Of a stretch of 64,000 bases of DNA, positions 46,966-55,247 are shown in pieces; position 1 is the stretch's first letter; every line of letters begins with the position of its first letter. Made by a program: the position numbers and the translations under genes. Under the pieces are notes generated by a model, which was not told the DNA's origin, did not search any database, and saw only the letters and a program-made list of their open reading frames with translations. The stretch is from an uncultured Aquabacterium sp. (GTDB taxonomy: Bacteria > Pseudomonadota > Gammaproteobacteria > Burkholderiales > Burkholderiaceae_C): assembly GCF_913773725.1 (NCBI RefSeq), contig NZ_CAJYGK010000156.1, positions 124,001 through 188,000 of the forward strand, read 5' to 3'.

Positions 46966-47894
46966 GCGGACACCTCCTGGGCCGAATCGGTCGCCCGCCC
47001 CTGCATGATGGCGAGAAAGACGTCTTCCAGGTCGGCTCGCCCCATTTCCAGGTCCTCTACCAGGCAGCCGGCCTGACGCAGGGTCGCCAGGATCTGCTCG
47101 ACCTCGGCGGCATCCCGCGCGGGCAGCTGAACGATGCGCCCTGTGATTCGCGCCCGATCGGCCAGAGAAGGCGGCAACACGCCGTCGGTCTTGAAGCGCA
47201 ACATGGTGGACGCCGTGCGGGCCAGCAGCGCCGAGGTGCGGTCCAGCGCCACGAGTTGCCCCTGCTTGAGCATGCCGATGCGCTGGCACAGAGCCTCGGC
47301 CTCTTCCAGATAGTGGGTGGTGAGCAGCACCGCGTGTCCTTGCTTGTTGAGCCGGGCGATGAACTGCCACAGCGTCTGGCGCAACTCCACATCCACGCCG
47401 GCGGTGGGTTCGTCCAGCACGATGACAGGCGGTCGGTGGACCAGCGCCTGGGCCACGAGCACCCGGCGTTTCATGCCGCCAGACAACTGACGCATGTTGG
47501 CGTCGGCCTTGTCGCTCAGGCCCAGGTGGGCCAGCAACTCGTCGATCCAGTCGTCGTTGCGGTTCAGGCCGAAGTAGGCGCTCTGGATGCGCAGCGTTTC
47601 GCGAACCGAAAAGAACGGGTCGAACACCAGTTCCTGGGGCACGACACCCAGCGCGCGGCGCGCCGCGGCATAGTCGCTCACGACGTCATGGCCCTGCACG
47701 CGGACCGTACCCTGGCTGGCGCGCGCCAGACCGGCAAGAATGCTGATCAGCGTGGTCTTGCCCGCGCCATTGGGGCCCAGCAGGCCGAAGAACTCGCCTT
47801 CTTCGATGTCGAAGCTGACGTCGTTCAGGGCGTGCACGGTGCGGCCGCCGGACGCAAAGGACTTGCTGATGTGCTGAAAGGATACGGCGCTCAT
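46962..47894 (-). CDS. ABC transporter ATP-binding protein (YadG type)
   Basis: A 310-residue ATPase. Walker A GPNGAGKTT near residue 42, signature LSGGMKRRV, Walker B VIVLDEPTAGVD. The C-terminal 90 residues are the extension typical of ABC-2 exporter ATPases. Start ATG 47892-47894 was chosen; upstream extension is not conserved-looking. It partners with the following permease. A 14-bp palindrome lies upstream, between it and the divergent acyl-CoA-binding protein gene. Confidence 0.93.
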   Translation of the reverse strand: MSAVSFQHISKSFASGGRTVHALNDVSFDIEEGEFFGLLGPNGAGKTTLISILAGLARASQGTVRVQGHDVVSDYAAARRALGVVPQELVFDPFFSVRETLRIQSAYFGLNRNDDWIDELLAHLGLSDKADANMRQLSGGMKRRVLVAQALVHRPPVIVLDEPTAGVDVELRQTLWQFIARLNKQGHAVLLTTHYLEEAEALCQRIGMLKQGQLVALDRTSALLARTASTMLRFKTDGVLPPSLADRARITGRIVQLPARDAAEVEQILATLRQAGCLVEDLEMGRADLEDVFLAIMQGRATDSAQEVSA

Positions 47895-47981
47895 GAGGGG
47901 GCCGATTCTAGGCGCTGGGCCATGTCCCGTGCCGAGCCACTGCTTTGAGGGGGAGAGGCGCGGCACAGCGGGCCGGACATG

Positions 47982-47995
47982 GTACCGATCGGTAC
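47982..47995. promoter_or_regulatory. Perfect palindrome GTACCGATCGGTAC
   Basis: A 14-bp perfect palindrome in the 155-bp divergent gap between the ABC exporter and the ACBP gene. A -10-like TTTAACAT follows about 17 bp downstream towards ACBP. It may be an operator for the ACBP promoter. Perfect 14-mers also occur by chance several times in 64 kb. Confidence 0.4.
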
Positions 47996-48049
47996 ACAGG
48001 CTTTAACATCGCGCCGTTTCAACCCAACCGCTGACCTGAGGAGCCATTC

Positions 48050-48316
48050 ATGTCCGACCTGCAAGCCCGTTTCGAACAGGCCGTTGTCGAATCCAAGCAG
48101 CTGACCAGCAAGCCCGACAACAACACCCTGCTGCAGATCTACTCGCTGTTCAAGCAAGGCAGCGTGGGCGATGTGCAGGGCGACCGCCCGGGCATGATGG
48201 ATTTCGTGGGCCGCGCCAAGTACGACGCCTGGGCGGCCCTCAAGGGCAAGGGCCAGGCCGAGGCGCAGCAGGCGTACATCGACCTGATCGCCTCGCTGAA
48301 GGCGCGCCAGGGCTGA
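48050..48316 (+). CDS. Acyl-CoA-binding protein
   Basis: An 88-residue four-helix bundle. LLQIYSLFKQGSVGDVQGDRPGMMDFVGRAKYDAW is the family signature, with Tyr and Lys residues that bind the CoA moiety. ACBP proteins buffer and carry medium and long acyl-CoAs in the cytoplasm; they are common in eukaryotes and in a minority of bacteria, including Burkholderiales. Start ATG 48050 follows GAGGAG. It fits the lipid-rich metabolism seen at 1-15 kb. Confidence 0.94.
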   Translation: MSDLQARFEQAVVESKQLTSKPDNNTLLQIYSLFKQGSVGDVQGDRPGMMDFVGRAKYDAWAALKGKGQAEAQQAYIDLIASLKARQG

Positions 48317-48337
48317 GCGCCCCGGCACGAAAAGGCG

Positions 48338-48646
48338 TCAGGCCTGGGTGCCGGATGCCTTGTCGATGATGCGGCCGAGGTTCTTCGCCACCTCGGCCTC
48401 GATCATGGGCTTGAAGGCGGCCATCATCAGACCGAGCTTCACGAGCAGCTCGAAGCGGGTGCCCGTGACGGTCATGGTGCCGGTCACGCCCATGCGCTCG
48501 AAAGTCAGCACATCCTGCTCGGCCCCTTCGGTGTGCTGGCACTCCAGCCCCATCTGGCGGGCCGCGCCGTTGGCCCATTCCTTGGCCAGTTCGCGCGCCT
48601 TCTCCAGGCCCAGGGTGTGGTCGCGTTCGTAACGCACTTCGCTCAT
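48338..48646 (-). CDS. Polyhydroxyalkanoic acid system family protein
   Basis: A 102-residue small protein of the PHA_gran_rgn family, named for its occurrence near polyhydroxyalkanoate genes. It begins MSEVRYERDHTLGLEKARELA and ends in the helical KLGLMMAAFKPMIEAEVAKNLGRIIDKA segment. Function is unproven; some are thought to affect granule formation. It is convergent with ACBP. A 9-bp-stem hairpin lies 25 bp upstream of the start. Confidence 0.85.
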   Translation of the reverse strand: MSEVRYERDHTLGLEKARELAKEWANGAARQMGLECQHTEGAEQDVLTFERMGVTGTMTVTGTRFELLVKLGLMMAAFKPMIEAEVAKNLGRIIDKASGTQA

Positions 48647-48670
48647 CGTGCAGGTCTCCTTCGGTGATCG

Positions 48671-48695
48671 CATCGGGGCCGACATCGCCCCGATG
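48671..48695. other. Hairpin in the leader of the PHA-system gene
   Basis: CATCGGGGC-N7-GCCCCGATG, a perfect nine-pair stem, 25 bp upstream of the PHA-system start at 48646. No T-run follows on either strand, so it is not an intrinsic terminator. Confidence 0.4.
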
Positions 48696-48812
48696 GCCAC
48701 ACTATACGAAGAACGCGGCATGCAAGGGCCCCCACGGCGCATGGGGCCACCCTCCGGAAGCAGGGGCGACAGGTAAGATTCCCGAATCAACGCGTCGCCA
48801 TCCGTCCAGACC

Positions 48813-50030
48813 ATGTCCCTCACACCGCCCGACCTTGCCGACTGCGTGCTGCCCGATGTCGCGGCCCACGCCGCCGAGATCCAGGCTCTGCGCCGCGACC
48901 TGCATGCACACCCCGAGCTGTGCTTCGAAGAGGTGCGGACCAGCGACCTCGTGGCCGACACCCTGACCGGCTGGGGCATCGAGGTGCACCGCGGGCTGGG
49001 CAAGACCGGCGTGGTCGGTGTGATACAGGGACGCCCTGGCCCGCGCGCCGTGGGGCTGCGGGCCGACATGGACGCCCTGCCCATGACGGAGCACAACACC
49101 TTTGCCCACGCCAGCCGCCACCCGGGGCGCATGCACGCCTGTGGGCACGATGGGCACACGGCCATGCTCCTGGCGGCGGCGCGGCATCTGTCGTCGCACC
49201 GCGATTTCGATGGCACGGTCTACCTCGTCTTCCAGCCGGCAGAGGAAGGCGGCGGAGGCGCCCGCGAGATGATCCGCGACGGGCTGTTCGAGCGCTTCCC
49301 GATGGAGGCCATCTTCGGCATGCACAACTGGCCTGGGCTGCCCGCCGGCACGTTCGCCATCAAGGACGGCCCCTGCTTCGCGTCGAGCAACGACTTCACC
49401 ATCCGCATCGAGGGCAAGGGCTGTCATGGTGCGATGCCCCACCTGGGCCTGGACCCGGTGCCGGTGGCCTGTCAGCTGGTGCAGGCCTTCCAGACCATCC
49501 TGACGCGCAACCTCAAGCCCATCGAGACCGGGGTGATCTCGGTGACCATGATCGAGGCGGGCGAGGCGACCAATGTGATTCCCGATGCCGTCACGATGCG
49601 GGGCACCGTGCGCACGTTCACCCTGGAAGCGCTGGACCTGATCGAGGCGCGCATGCGCGAATTGACCACGCAGTTGTGCGCGGCCTTTGGCGCCCGGGCC
49701 ACGTTCGACTTCCATCGCAACTACCCGCCGACGATCAACCACCCCGCCGAGACCGCGTTCGCCCGCGAGGTGATGGCCTCGGTGGTGGGACCGGCCCGGG
49801 TGCAGGCCTTCGAGCCGACGATGGGCGCCGAGGACTTCAGCTTCTTCCTGCAGCACAAGCCCGGCGCCTATTTCGTGATCGGCAACGGCGATGGCACGCA
49901 CCGCGAAGGCGGCCACGGCCTGGGCCCCTGCATGCTGCACAACCCCAGCTACGACTTCCACGATGGCCTGATTCCGGTGGGCGCGTCGTTCTGGGTGGCG
50001 CTGGCCCGACAGTGGCTGGCACGCCCCTGA
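48813..50030 (+). CDS. M20 family metallo-amidohydrolase
   Basis: A 405-residue member of the M20D group (hippurate hydrolase/IAA-amino-acid hydrolase-like). Metal-binding motifs are GLRADMDALPMTE, HACGHDGHTAMLLAAA, VFQPAEEGGGGA and the C-terminal GAEDFSFFLQHKPGAY. It removes acyl groups from N-acyl amino acids or dipeptides, in the cytoplasm. A strong terminator follows at 50068. It is unrelated to the nif operon that starts just downstream, as judged by that terminator. Confidence 0.92.
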   Translation: MSLTPPDLADCVLPDVAAHAAEIQALRRDLHAHPELCFEEVRTSDLVADTLTGWGIEVHRGLGKTGVVGVIQGRPGPRAVGLRADMDALPMTEHNTFAHASRHPGRMHACGHDGHTAMLLAAARHLSSHRDFDGTVYLVFQPAEEGGGGAREMIRDGLFERFPMEAIFGMHNWPGLPAGTFAIKDGPCFASSNDFTIRIEGKGCHGAMPHLGLDPVPVACQLVQAFQTILTRNLKPIETGVISVTMIEAGEATNVIPDAVTMRGTVRTFTLEALDLIEARMRELTTQLCAAFGARATFDFHRNYPPTINHPAETAFAREVMASVVGPARVQAFEPTMGAEDFSFFLQHKPGAYFVIGNGDGTHREGGHGLGPCMLHNPSYDFHDGLIPVGASFWVALARQWLARP

Positions 50031-50067
50031 CACAAACCCGACAAACCGCACAGTTCCCACGCCGCAG

Positions 50068-50108
50068 CGCCGATGCCCCTTGACCGGGGCATCGGCGTTT
50101 TTTCTTTT
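50068..50108 (+). terminator. Strong intrinsic terminator after the M20 gene
   Basis: CGCCGATGCCCC-N6-GGGGCATCGGCG is a perfect 12-pair hairpin followed by TTTTTTCTTTT. It insulates the isc/nif operon from upstream transcription and makes the sigma-54 promoter 33 bp further on its likely only promoter. Confidence 0.95.
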
Positions 50109-50140
50109 CGTTTCAAGGACTTGCGCCAGGAGCGGGCACA

Positions 50141-50156
50141 TGGCACCGGCCTTGCA
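50141..50156 (+). promoter_or_regulatory. Sigma-54 promoter of the iscS-iscU-hscA-fdx operon
   Basis: TGGCAC-CGGCC-TTGCA matches the RpoN -24/-12 consensus at every defined base; GG (50142-50143) and GC (50154-50155) are spaced by ten. Predicted +1 is near 50167, giving a 50-base leader to iscS. No perfect TGT-N10-ACA NifA site is seen upstream; TGA-N10-ACA at 50028-50043 is one base off. Confidence 0.9.
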
Positions 50157-50216
50157 ATGAGGCCGGCACAGGGTTGCAAGCCCCACTTGCCCCGACCGCC
50201 CCAAGGAGCGCCCCTC

Positions 50217-51437
50217 ATGACCATCCTGCCCAAGCGTCCGATCTACCTGGATTACGCGGCCACGACACCGGTCGACCCCCGCGTGGCATCCCGGATGATG
50301 AGTTACCTCAGCGAGCGCTTCGGCAACCCGGCGAGCCGGTCCCACGCCTATGGCTGGGCTGCCGAGGAGGCGGTCGAGATCGCACGGGAACAGGTGGCCC
50401 TGCTGATCGGCGCCGACCCGCGCGAGGTGGTGTGGACCTCCGGCGCCACCGAGAGCAACAACCTCGCCATCAAAGGGGCGGCGCAGTTCTATCAGGGCAA
50501 GGGTCGGCACATCGTCACGGTGGCCACAGAGCACAAGGCCGTGCTCGACACCGTGCGCGAGATGGAGCGCCAGGGATGGGAGGTGACGGTGTTGCCGGTG
50601 ATGCCCGACGGGCTCCTGGACCTGGACCAGTTCAAGGCGGCGCTGCGACCGGACACAGTGCTGGCCTCGGTCATGTTCGTCAACAACGAGACCGGCGTGA
50701 TCCAGGACGTGGCCGCCCTGGGCCACCTCTGCCGCAGCCGCGGGGTGATCTTCCACGTCGATGCGGCGCAGGCCACAGGCAAGGTCGACATCGACCTGAG
50801 CGAGTTGCCCATCGACCTGATGTCGATGTCGGCCCACAAGAGCTACGGCCCGAAAGGCATCGGCGCTCTGTATGTGCGCCGCAAGCCGCGCATCCGCATC
50901 GAGGCCCAGATGCACGGTGGCGGGCACGAGCGGGGCATGCGCTCGGGCACGTTGCCGACGCACCAGATCGTCGGCATGGGCGAGGCCTTCCACATCGCCG
51001 CGCGGGAGATGGGGGCCGAACGCGAACGCATCCGCGCCCTGCGTGATCGCCTGTGGCAAGGCTTGCAGGCGCTCGAGGAGGTCCACCTCAACGGCCATCT
51101 GACCCACCGCACGCCGCACCACCTCAATGTGAGCTTCAACTACGTCGAGGGCGAGTCGCTGCTGATGGGCATGAAGGATGTGGCCGTGTCCTCCGGCTCC
51201 GCCTGCACATCGGCCAGCCTCGAGCCCAGCTACGTGTTGCGCGCCATGGGCCGCAGCGACGAACTGGCCCACAGCTCGGTGCGCTTCTCGCTGGGCCGCT
51301 ACACCACGGTCGACGAAGTCGACTTCACGGTCGCCCGGGTCAGCGAGGTGGTCCGCAAGCTGCGCGACATGAGCCCGCTGTGGGACATGGTGCGCTCGGG
51401 CATCGACCTCGACAGCATCCAGTGGGCGGCGCACTGA
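50217..51437 (+). CDS. iscS: Cysteine desulfurase, IscS type, nif-operon copy
   Basis: A 406-residue PLP enzyme that takes sulfur from cysteine and hands it to IscU. The PLP lysine is in [12 protein letters not shown]; the active-site Cys is in [17 protein letters not shown], the long IscS loop rather than the NifS type. The C-terminal DSIQWAAH is like IscS. Start ATG 50217 is eight bases after AAGGAG. It is the first gene after a sigma-54 promoter, so it likely serves nitrogenase-related Fe-S synthesis; no iscR precedes it. A housekeeping copy would be expected elsewhere. Confidence 0.94.
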   Translation: MTILPKRPIYLDYAATTPVDPRVASRMMSYLSERFGNPASRSHAYGWAAEEAVEIAREQVALLIGADPREVVWTSGATESNNLAIKGAAQFYQGKGRHIVTVATEHKAVLDTVREMERQGWEVTVLPVMPDGLLDLDQFKAALRPDTVLASVMFVNNETGVIQDVAALGHLCRSRGVIFHVDAAQATGKVDIDLSELPIDLMSMSAHKSYGPKGIGALYVRRKPRIRIEAQMHGGGHERGMRSGTLPTHQIVGMGEAFHIAAREMGAERERIRALRDRLWQGLQALEEVHLNGHLTHRTPHHLNVSFNYVEGESLLMGMKDVAVSSGSACTSASLEPSYVLRAMGRSDELAHSSVRFSLGRYTTVDEVDFTVARVSEVVRKLRDMSPLWDMVRSGIDLDSIQWAAH

Positions 51438-51479
51438 GCGCACCCTGTCTGCAGACAACCCCATCCAGGAGAGCACCCC

Positions 51480-51923
51480 ATGGCATACAGCGACAAGGTC
51501 ATCGACCACTACGAGAACCCGCGCAATGTCGGCAGTTTCGCGGCCGACGAGGAAGGCGTGGCCACGGGCATGGTCGGCGCGCCGGCCTGCGGCGACGTGA
51601 TGAAGCTGCAGATCAAGGTCAATCCCGCCACGGGCGTGATCGAGGATGCGCGCTTCAAGACCTATGGCTGCGGCTCGGCCATTGCTTCGAGCTCGCTTGT
51701 GACCGAGTGGGTGCGGGGCAAGACGCTGGACCAGGCGCTCGAGATCAAGAACACGCAGATCGCCGAGGAACTCGCCCTGCCGCCGGTCAAGATCCATTGC
51801 TCGATCCTGGCCGAAGACGCGATCAAGGCGGCCGTTGCCGACTACCAGGCTCGCACGGCCACGGCACGCGCGGCCGATGGCCCCGTCACGCTGGGAGACC
51901 AGCCCGTGTGCGCGCCGACCTGA
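51480..51923 (+). CDS. iscU: Fe-S cluster scaffold IscU
   Basis: A 147-residue scaffold for [2Fe-2S]/[4Fe-4S] assembly. The three ligand cysteines are at 37 (PACGD), 64 (YGCGSA) and 107 (KIHCS), with the HscA-recognition motif LPPVK at 100-104. E. coli IscU has about 128 residues: this one has a C-terminal tail of about 20 residues ending CAPT, with one extra cysteine. It lies 42 bp after iscS. It is not the large three-domain NifU. Confidence 0.95.
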   Translation: MAYSDKVIDHYENPRNVGSFAADEEGVATGMVGAPACGDVMKLQIKVNPATGVIEDARFKTYGCGSAIASSSLVTEWVRGKTLDQALEIKNTQIAEELALPPVKIHCSILAEDAIKAAVADYQARTATARAADGPVTLGDQPVCAPT

Positions 51924-51959
51924 TGGCGCCCTGCCCTGCCCTTTCTGCCGGAGACCCTC

Positions 51960-52343
51960 ATGGACACCACCCTTGACGCTGTCGCCCCTGCGACTTCCAC
52001 GGCCGATGTGCCGCCCCCGCCCCTTCACTTCAGCAGCGCCGCGGCCGCCAAGGTGGCCGAGCTGATTGCCGAAGAAAACAACCCGGCGTTGAAGCTGCGG
52101 CTGTATGTGACCGGCGGGGGCTGCTCCGGCTTCTCTTATGGCTTCGCGTTCGACGACAAGGTCGCCGACGACGACACCGCCATCGAGCGCGACGGGGTGA
52201 CCATGGTCGTGGACATGATGAGCCTGCAGTACCTGCTCGGGGCCGACATCGACTACGAGGACGGGCTGGAAGGCTCGCGCTTCGTGATCCACAACCCGAA
52301 CGCGCAGACCACCTGTGGCTGCGGCAGTTCGTTCTCGGTGTGA
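51960..52343 (+). CDS. A-type iron-sulfur carrier, ErpA-like
   Basis: A 127-residue HesB/IscA-fold protein. Conserved cysteines are in [12 protein letters not shown] and at the C terminus in [12 protein letters not shown] 25-residue Ala/Pro/Thr leader precedes the domain. The long hydrophilic segment [23 protein letters not shown] resembles ErpA. It carries clusters from IscU to target proteins. Next to a second A-type gene (iscA, 8 bp later), which is not usual in an isc operon. Confidence 0.92.
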   Translation: MDTTLDAVAPATSTADVPPPPLHFSSAAAAKVAELIAEENNPALKLRLYVTGGGCSGFSYGFAFDDKVADDDTAIERDGVTMVVDMMSLQYLLGADIDYEDGLEGSRFVIHNPNAQTTCGCGSSFSV

Positions 52344-52351
52344 GGTGCACC

Positions 52352-52675
52352 ATGCCCATCACCATGACCGACACGGCGGCCCGCCACGTGCAGAAGTCGC
52401 TGGCGAAACGGGGCAAGGGCATCGGCCTGCGCCTGGCAGTGAAGACCAGCGGGTGCTCGGGCCTGGCGTACGCGATGGAGTTCGTCGACGAGCCCCAGCC
52501 TGAGGACGTGGCCTTTCAGAGCCATGGTCTGACACTGCTGGTCGACCCCAAGAGCCTGCCCTTTCTGGACGGCACCGAGCTGGATTTCGTGCGCGAGGGC
52601 CTGAACGAAGGCTTCAAGTTCCACAACCCGAACGCCAAGGCGGCATGCGGGTGTGGCGAGAGCTTCGCCGTCTGA
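52352..52675 (+). CDS. iscA: A-type iron-sulfur carrier IscA
   Basis: A 107-residue protein, normal IscA length. It begins [21 protein letters not shown]; cysteines are in [11 protein letters not shown] and [10 protein letters not shown]. It binds iron or clusters and passes them on. Start ATG 52352 is eight bases after the previous stop; GTG 52340 overlaps that stop and is less likely. The next gene is hscA directly, ten bases on, with no hscB between. Confidence 0.95.
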   Translation: MPITMTDTAARHVQKSLAKRGKGIGLRLAVKTSGCSGLAYAMEFVDEPQPEDVAFQSHGLTLLVDPKSLPFLDGTELDFVREGLNEGFKFHNPNAKAACGCGESFAV

Positions 52676-52685
52676 GGGATCGAGC

Positions 52686-54569
52686 ATGGCACTGCTGCAG
52701 ATTGCCGAGCCGGGACAGAGCGCGGCCCCTCATCAGCACCGGCTGGCGGCGGGCATCGACCTGGGTACGACCAATTCGCTGGTGGCCAGCGTGATGAGTG
52801 CCGTGCCGCGGTCGATGGCCGACGCACACGGACGCCTGCTGCTGCCCTCGGTGGTGCGCTATGCCCTCAACGGCGTCGTGACGGTCGGCGCCGATGCGCT
52901 GGAAGCACAGGCCACCGACCCCTTGAACACGATCGCATCGGTCAAGCGCCTGATGGGCCGCAGCCTGGCCGACATCGAATCGTCCGGCGCGCCGGCCTAT
53001 CGCCTGGTCGAGCAGCCGGGCATGGTGATGGTGGAGACGGCGGCGGGGCTGAAGTCTCCCGTGGAGGTCTCGGCAGACATCCTGCGCACGTTGGGCGCGC
53101 GGGCCGAAGCCGCACTGGGCGGCCCCCTGACCGGCGTGGTGATCACGGTGCCCGCCTACTTCGATGATGCACAGCGCCAGGCCACCAAGGACGCCGCACG
53201 CCTGGCCGGCCTGCCGGTGCTCCGCCTGCTCAACGAGCCGACCGCCGCAGCCATCGCGTACGGACTGGACAAGGGATCTGAAGGCACGTATGTGGTCTAC
53301 GACCTCGGAGGGGGCACGTTCGATGTCTCGGTCCTGAGGCTGTCGCGCGGCGTGTTCGAGGTCCTGTCGACCGGCGGGGACTCGGCACTCGGCGGTGACG
53401 ACGTCGACCGGGTGCTGGCGATGTGGACGGCCACGCAGGCCGAACAGGACTGGACCGCGCTGGGCCCGCAGGATCGGCAGCACCTGCTGATCTGCGCTCG
53501 GGCCGCCAAGGAGGCGCTGTCGGGCTACGCGGCGGTCGATGTGCCGCTGGCCCTGCCCGGCAACCCGGCCGATACCCGCGCCGCCACGCTGACGCGCGAG
53601 GTCTTTGCCGACCTGACGCGGGGGTTGATCCAGAAGACGCTGTCGGCCACCCGACGTGCCCTGAAGGACGCCGCCGTCGAGATCGACGAGGTGGACGGGG
53701 TCGTGCTGGTGGGCGGCTCCACACGCATGCCCGTGGTCCGGGAGGCCGTGGCGCGGATGTTCGAGCAGGAACCGCTGACCGATCTCAATCCGGACGAGGT
53801 GGTCGCACTGGGTGCCGCCATCCAGGCCGACGCCCTGGTGGGCAACCGGCAGGGCGATGGGGGCTGGCTGCTGCTGGATGTGTGCCCGCTTTCGCTGGGG
53901 CTGGAGACCATGGGTGGCCTGGTCGAGAAGATCATTCCGCGCAACACCACCCTGCCGGCATCGCGGGCGCAGGACTTCACGACCTTCAAGGACGGGCAGA
54001 CCGCGATGAGCCTGCATGTCGTGCAAGGCGAGCGCGAAGGCGTCAAGGACTGCCGCTCGCTGGCCCGCTTCACTTTGCGCGGCATCCCGCCCATGGTGGC
54101 CGGTGCTGCGCGCATCCGGGTCACCTTTCAGATCGACGCCGATGGCCTGTTGAGCGTCAGCGCCCGAGAGCAGAGCACCGGGGTGGCCACCGAAGTTCAG
54201 GTCAAGCCGTCATACGGCCTGGACAACGACCAGATCGCCGCCATGCTGAAGGACAGTGTGGGCCACGCCGACGAGGACATGCGCCTGCGCATGCTGCGCG
54301 AGGCCCAGGTGGACGCACGGCGCCTGCTGGATGCCACCGAAGCGGCCCTGGCCGAGGACGGCGAAGCCCTGCTGTCGCCGCTGGAGCGGCAGCAGGTGCG
54401 CGATGCCATCAACCTGGTGGCGGATCGGCTGGAGACGCAAGCCGACACCGATGCGGTGAAGTCAGCGTGCCAGGCCCTCAATGCCGTCACGACCGCCTTT
54501 GCCGCACGCCGGATGGACGCCGGCATCCGAAAGGCCCTGTCAGGCCGCGTGCTGGCCACGCTCAGCTGA
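52686..54569 (+). CDS. hscA: Hsp70-type chaperone HscA
   Basis: A 627-residue specialised Hsp70 that drives cluster release from Isc[13 protein letters not shown] is the typical HscA start; the ATPase domain shows [28 protein letters not shown] and [12 protein letters not shown]; the peptide-binding domain starts near 395. About 10 residues longer than E. coli HscA. Its J-domain partner HscB is not encoded at this locus, so HscB must come from elsewhere or the system works without it. Confidence 0.95.
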   Translation: MALLQIAEPGQSAAPHQHRLAAGIDLGTTNSLVASVMSAVPRSMADAHGRLLLPSVVRYALNGVVTVGADALEAQATDPLNTIASVKRLMGRSLADIESSGAPAYRLVEQPGMVMVETAAGLKSPVEVSADILRTLGARAEAALGGPLTGVVITVPAYFDDAQRQATKDAARLAGLPVLRLLNEPTAAAIAYGLDKGSEGTYVVYDLGGGTFDVSVLRLSRGVFEVLSTGGDSALGGDDVDRVLAMWTATQAEQDWTALGPQDRQHLLICARAAKEALSGYAAVDVPLALPGNPADTRAATLTREVFADLTRGLIQKTLSATRRALKDAAVEIDEVDGVVLVGGSTRMPVVREAVARMFEQEPLTDLNPDEVVALGAAIQADALVGNRQGDGGWLLLDVCPLSLGLETMGGLVEKIIPRNTTLPASRAQDFTTFKDGQTAMSLHVVQGEREGVKDCRSLARFTLRGIPPMVAGAARIRVTFQIDADGLLSVSAREQSTGVATEVQVKPSYGLDNDQIAAMLKDSVGHADEDMRLRMLREAQVDARRLLDATEAALAEDGEALLSPLERQQVRDAINLVADRLETQADTDAVKSACQALNAVTTAFAARRMDAGIRKALSGRVLATLS

Positions 54570-54579
54570 GGACGCCACC

Positions 54580-54918
54580 ATGCCCATTGTCACGGTGCTG
54601 CCGCACAGCCAGTTGTGTCCCGAAGGGGTGCAGTTCGAAGTGGCCTCGGGAAGCTCATTGTGTGAGGCGCTGCTGGCCCACGGGGTGGCCATCGAGCACG
54701 CGTGCGACATGGTGGCGGCTTGTGCCACTTGCCATGTACTGGTGCGCCAGGGAGGCGACGCGCTGGCCGCGCCGGACGATGACGAGAACGATGAGCTGGA
54801 CAATGCCTGGGGCCTGGAGCCCTGCTCGCGCCTGGCCTGCTGCGTGAAGCTGCGCGGCGCAGACCTGACGATCGAGCTGCCACGCCACACGCGCAACCTG
54901 GCGCGGGAACGGCCTTGA
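54580..54918 (+). CDS. fdx: [2Fe-2S] ferredoxin Fdx (isc type)
   Basis: A 112-residue adrenodoxin-like ferredoxin. Cluster ligands are in ACDMVAACATCHV (Cys-x5-Cys-x2-Cys) and RLACC. It gives electrons for Fe-S assembly with IscS and IscU. It is the last gene of the first sigma-54 operon: an intrinsic terminator follows at 54985. No iscX follows. Confidence 0.95.
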   Translation: MPIVTVLPHSQLCPEGVQFEVASGSSLCEALLAHGVAIEHACDMVAACATCHVLVRQGGDALAAPDDDENDELDNAWGLEPCSRLACCVKLRGADLTIELPRHTRNLARERP

Positions 54919-54984
54919 ATGCCTGCCTTCTCGCACACTCAACTTCACCGGCTCATTGAGTGAGCCTATGCCCTTGCAGATTCG

Positions 54985-55014
54985 AAGCCGCCTCCTTGCA
55001 GGCGGCTTTGTTTT
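54985..55014 (+). terminator. Intrinsic terminator after fdx
   Basis: AAGCCGCCT-N6-AGGCGGCTT, nine pairs, followed by TGTTTT. It ends the isc-type operon before the nifV promoter, so the two sets are separate transcripts. Confidence 0.88.
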
Positions 55015-55188
55015 GGCCGCTGGCCTTCGTGACGGGGCGCTCTGCATGTGGCAAAGAAAACAAACCCGACAAGCCCCTCCGACAGCCTGGACCGGACCAG
55101 ACACCACCGCCCCATCACATGCGCATCGATCAGAAAAAACGCTTTTGTTTTCAATAGCTTGAAGCGATTCAGAAGACCTGATCGCACA
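55015..55188 (+). other. Upstream control region of nifV operon
   Basis: A gene-free stretch of 174 bases, within a 329-base gap between fdx and nifV. It is more AT-rich than its surroundings, notably around 55130-55160 (AAAAAACG and TTTTGTTTTCAATAG), a plausible IHF-bending region between the NifA site and the -24/-12 element. No other gene is seen. Confidence 0.6.
55047..55062 (+). promoter_or_regulatory. NifA upstream activator sequence TGT-N10-ACA
   Basis: A perfect TGT-N10-ACA, about 160 bp upstream of the predicted +1 (55215). NifA sites are usually 80-150 bp upstream, so it is slightly far but plausible with IHF bending. It directly supports NifA control of nifV. Confidence 0.75.
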
Positions 55189-55204
55189 TGGCACACCCCT
55201 TGCA
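55189..55204 (+). promoter_or_regulatory. Sigma-54 promoter of the nifV-fixABCX operon
   Basis: TGGCAC-ACCCC-TTGCA matches the RpoN consensus at every defined base (GG 55190-55191, GC 55202-55203, spaced by ten). Predicted +1 near 55215. It overlaps the first codons of the longest nifV frame (55188), which shows that the real nifV start is downstream. Confidence 0.92.
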
Positions 55205-55247
55205 GAACAGCCTGCAAGTGAACCGCAACCCGCCCTGCGATCCTGCC

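Noticed and set aside
50028-50043. NifA site upstream of iscS
   Set aside because: It reads TGA-N10-ACA, one base from TGT-N10-ACA, and includes the stop codon of the M20 gene. The distance is right, so it is only kept as a weak possibility.
48702-52292. A 1196-residue open frame on the minus strand
   Set aside because: Antisense to the M20, iscS, iscU and erpA-like genes; no recognisable domain, and it would cross a strong terminator and a sigma-54 promoter.
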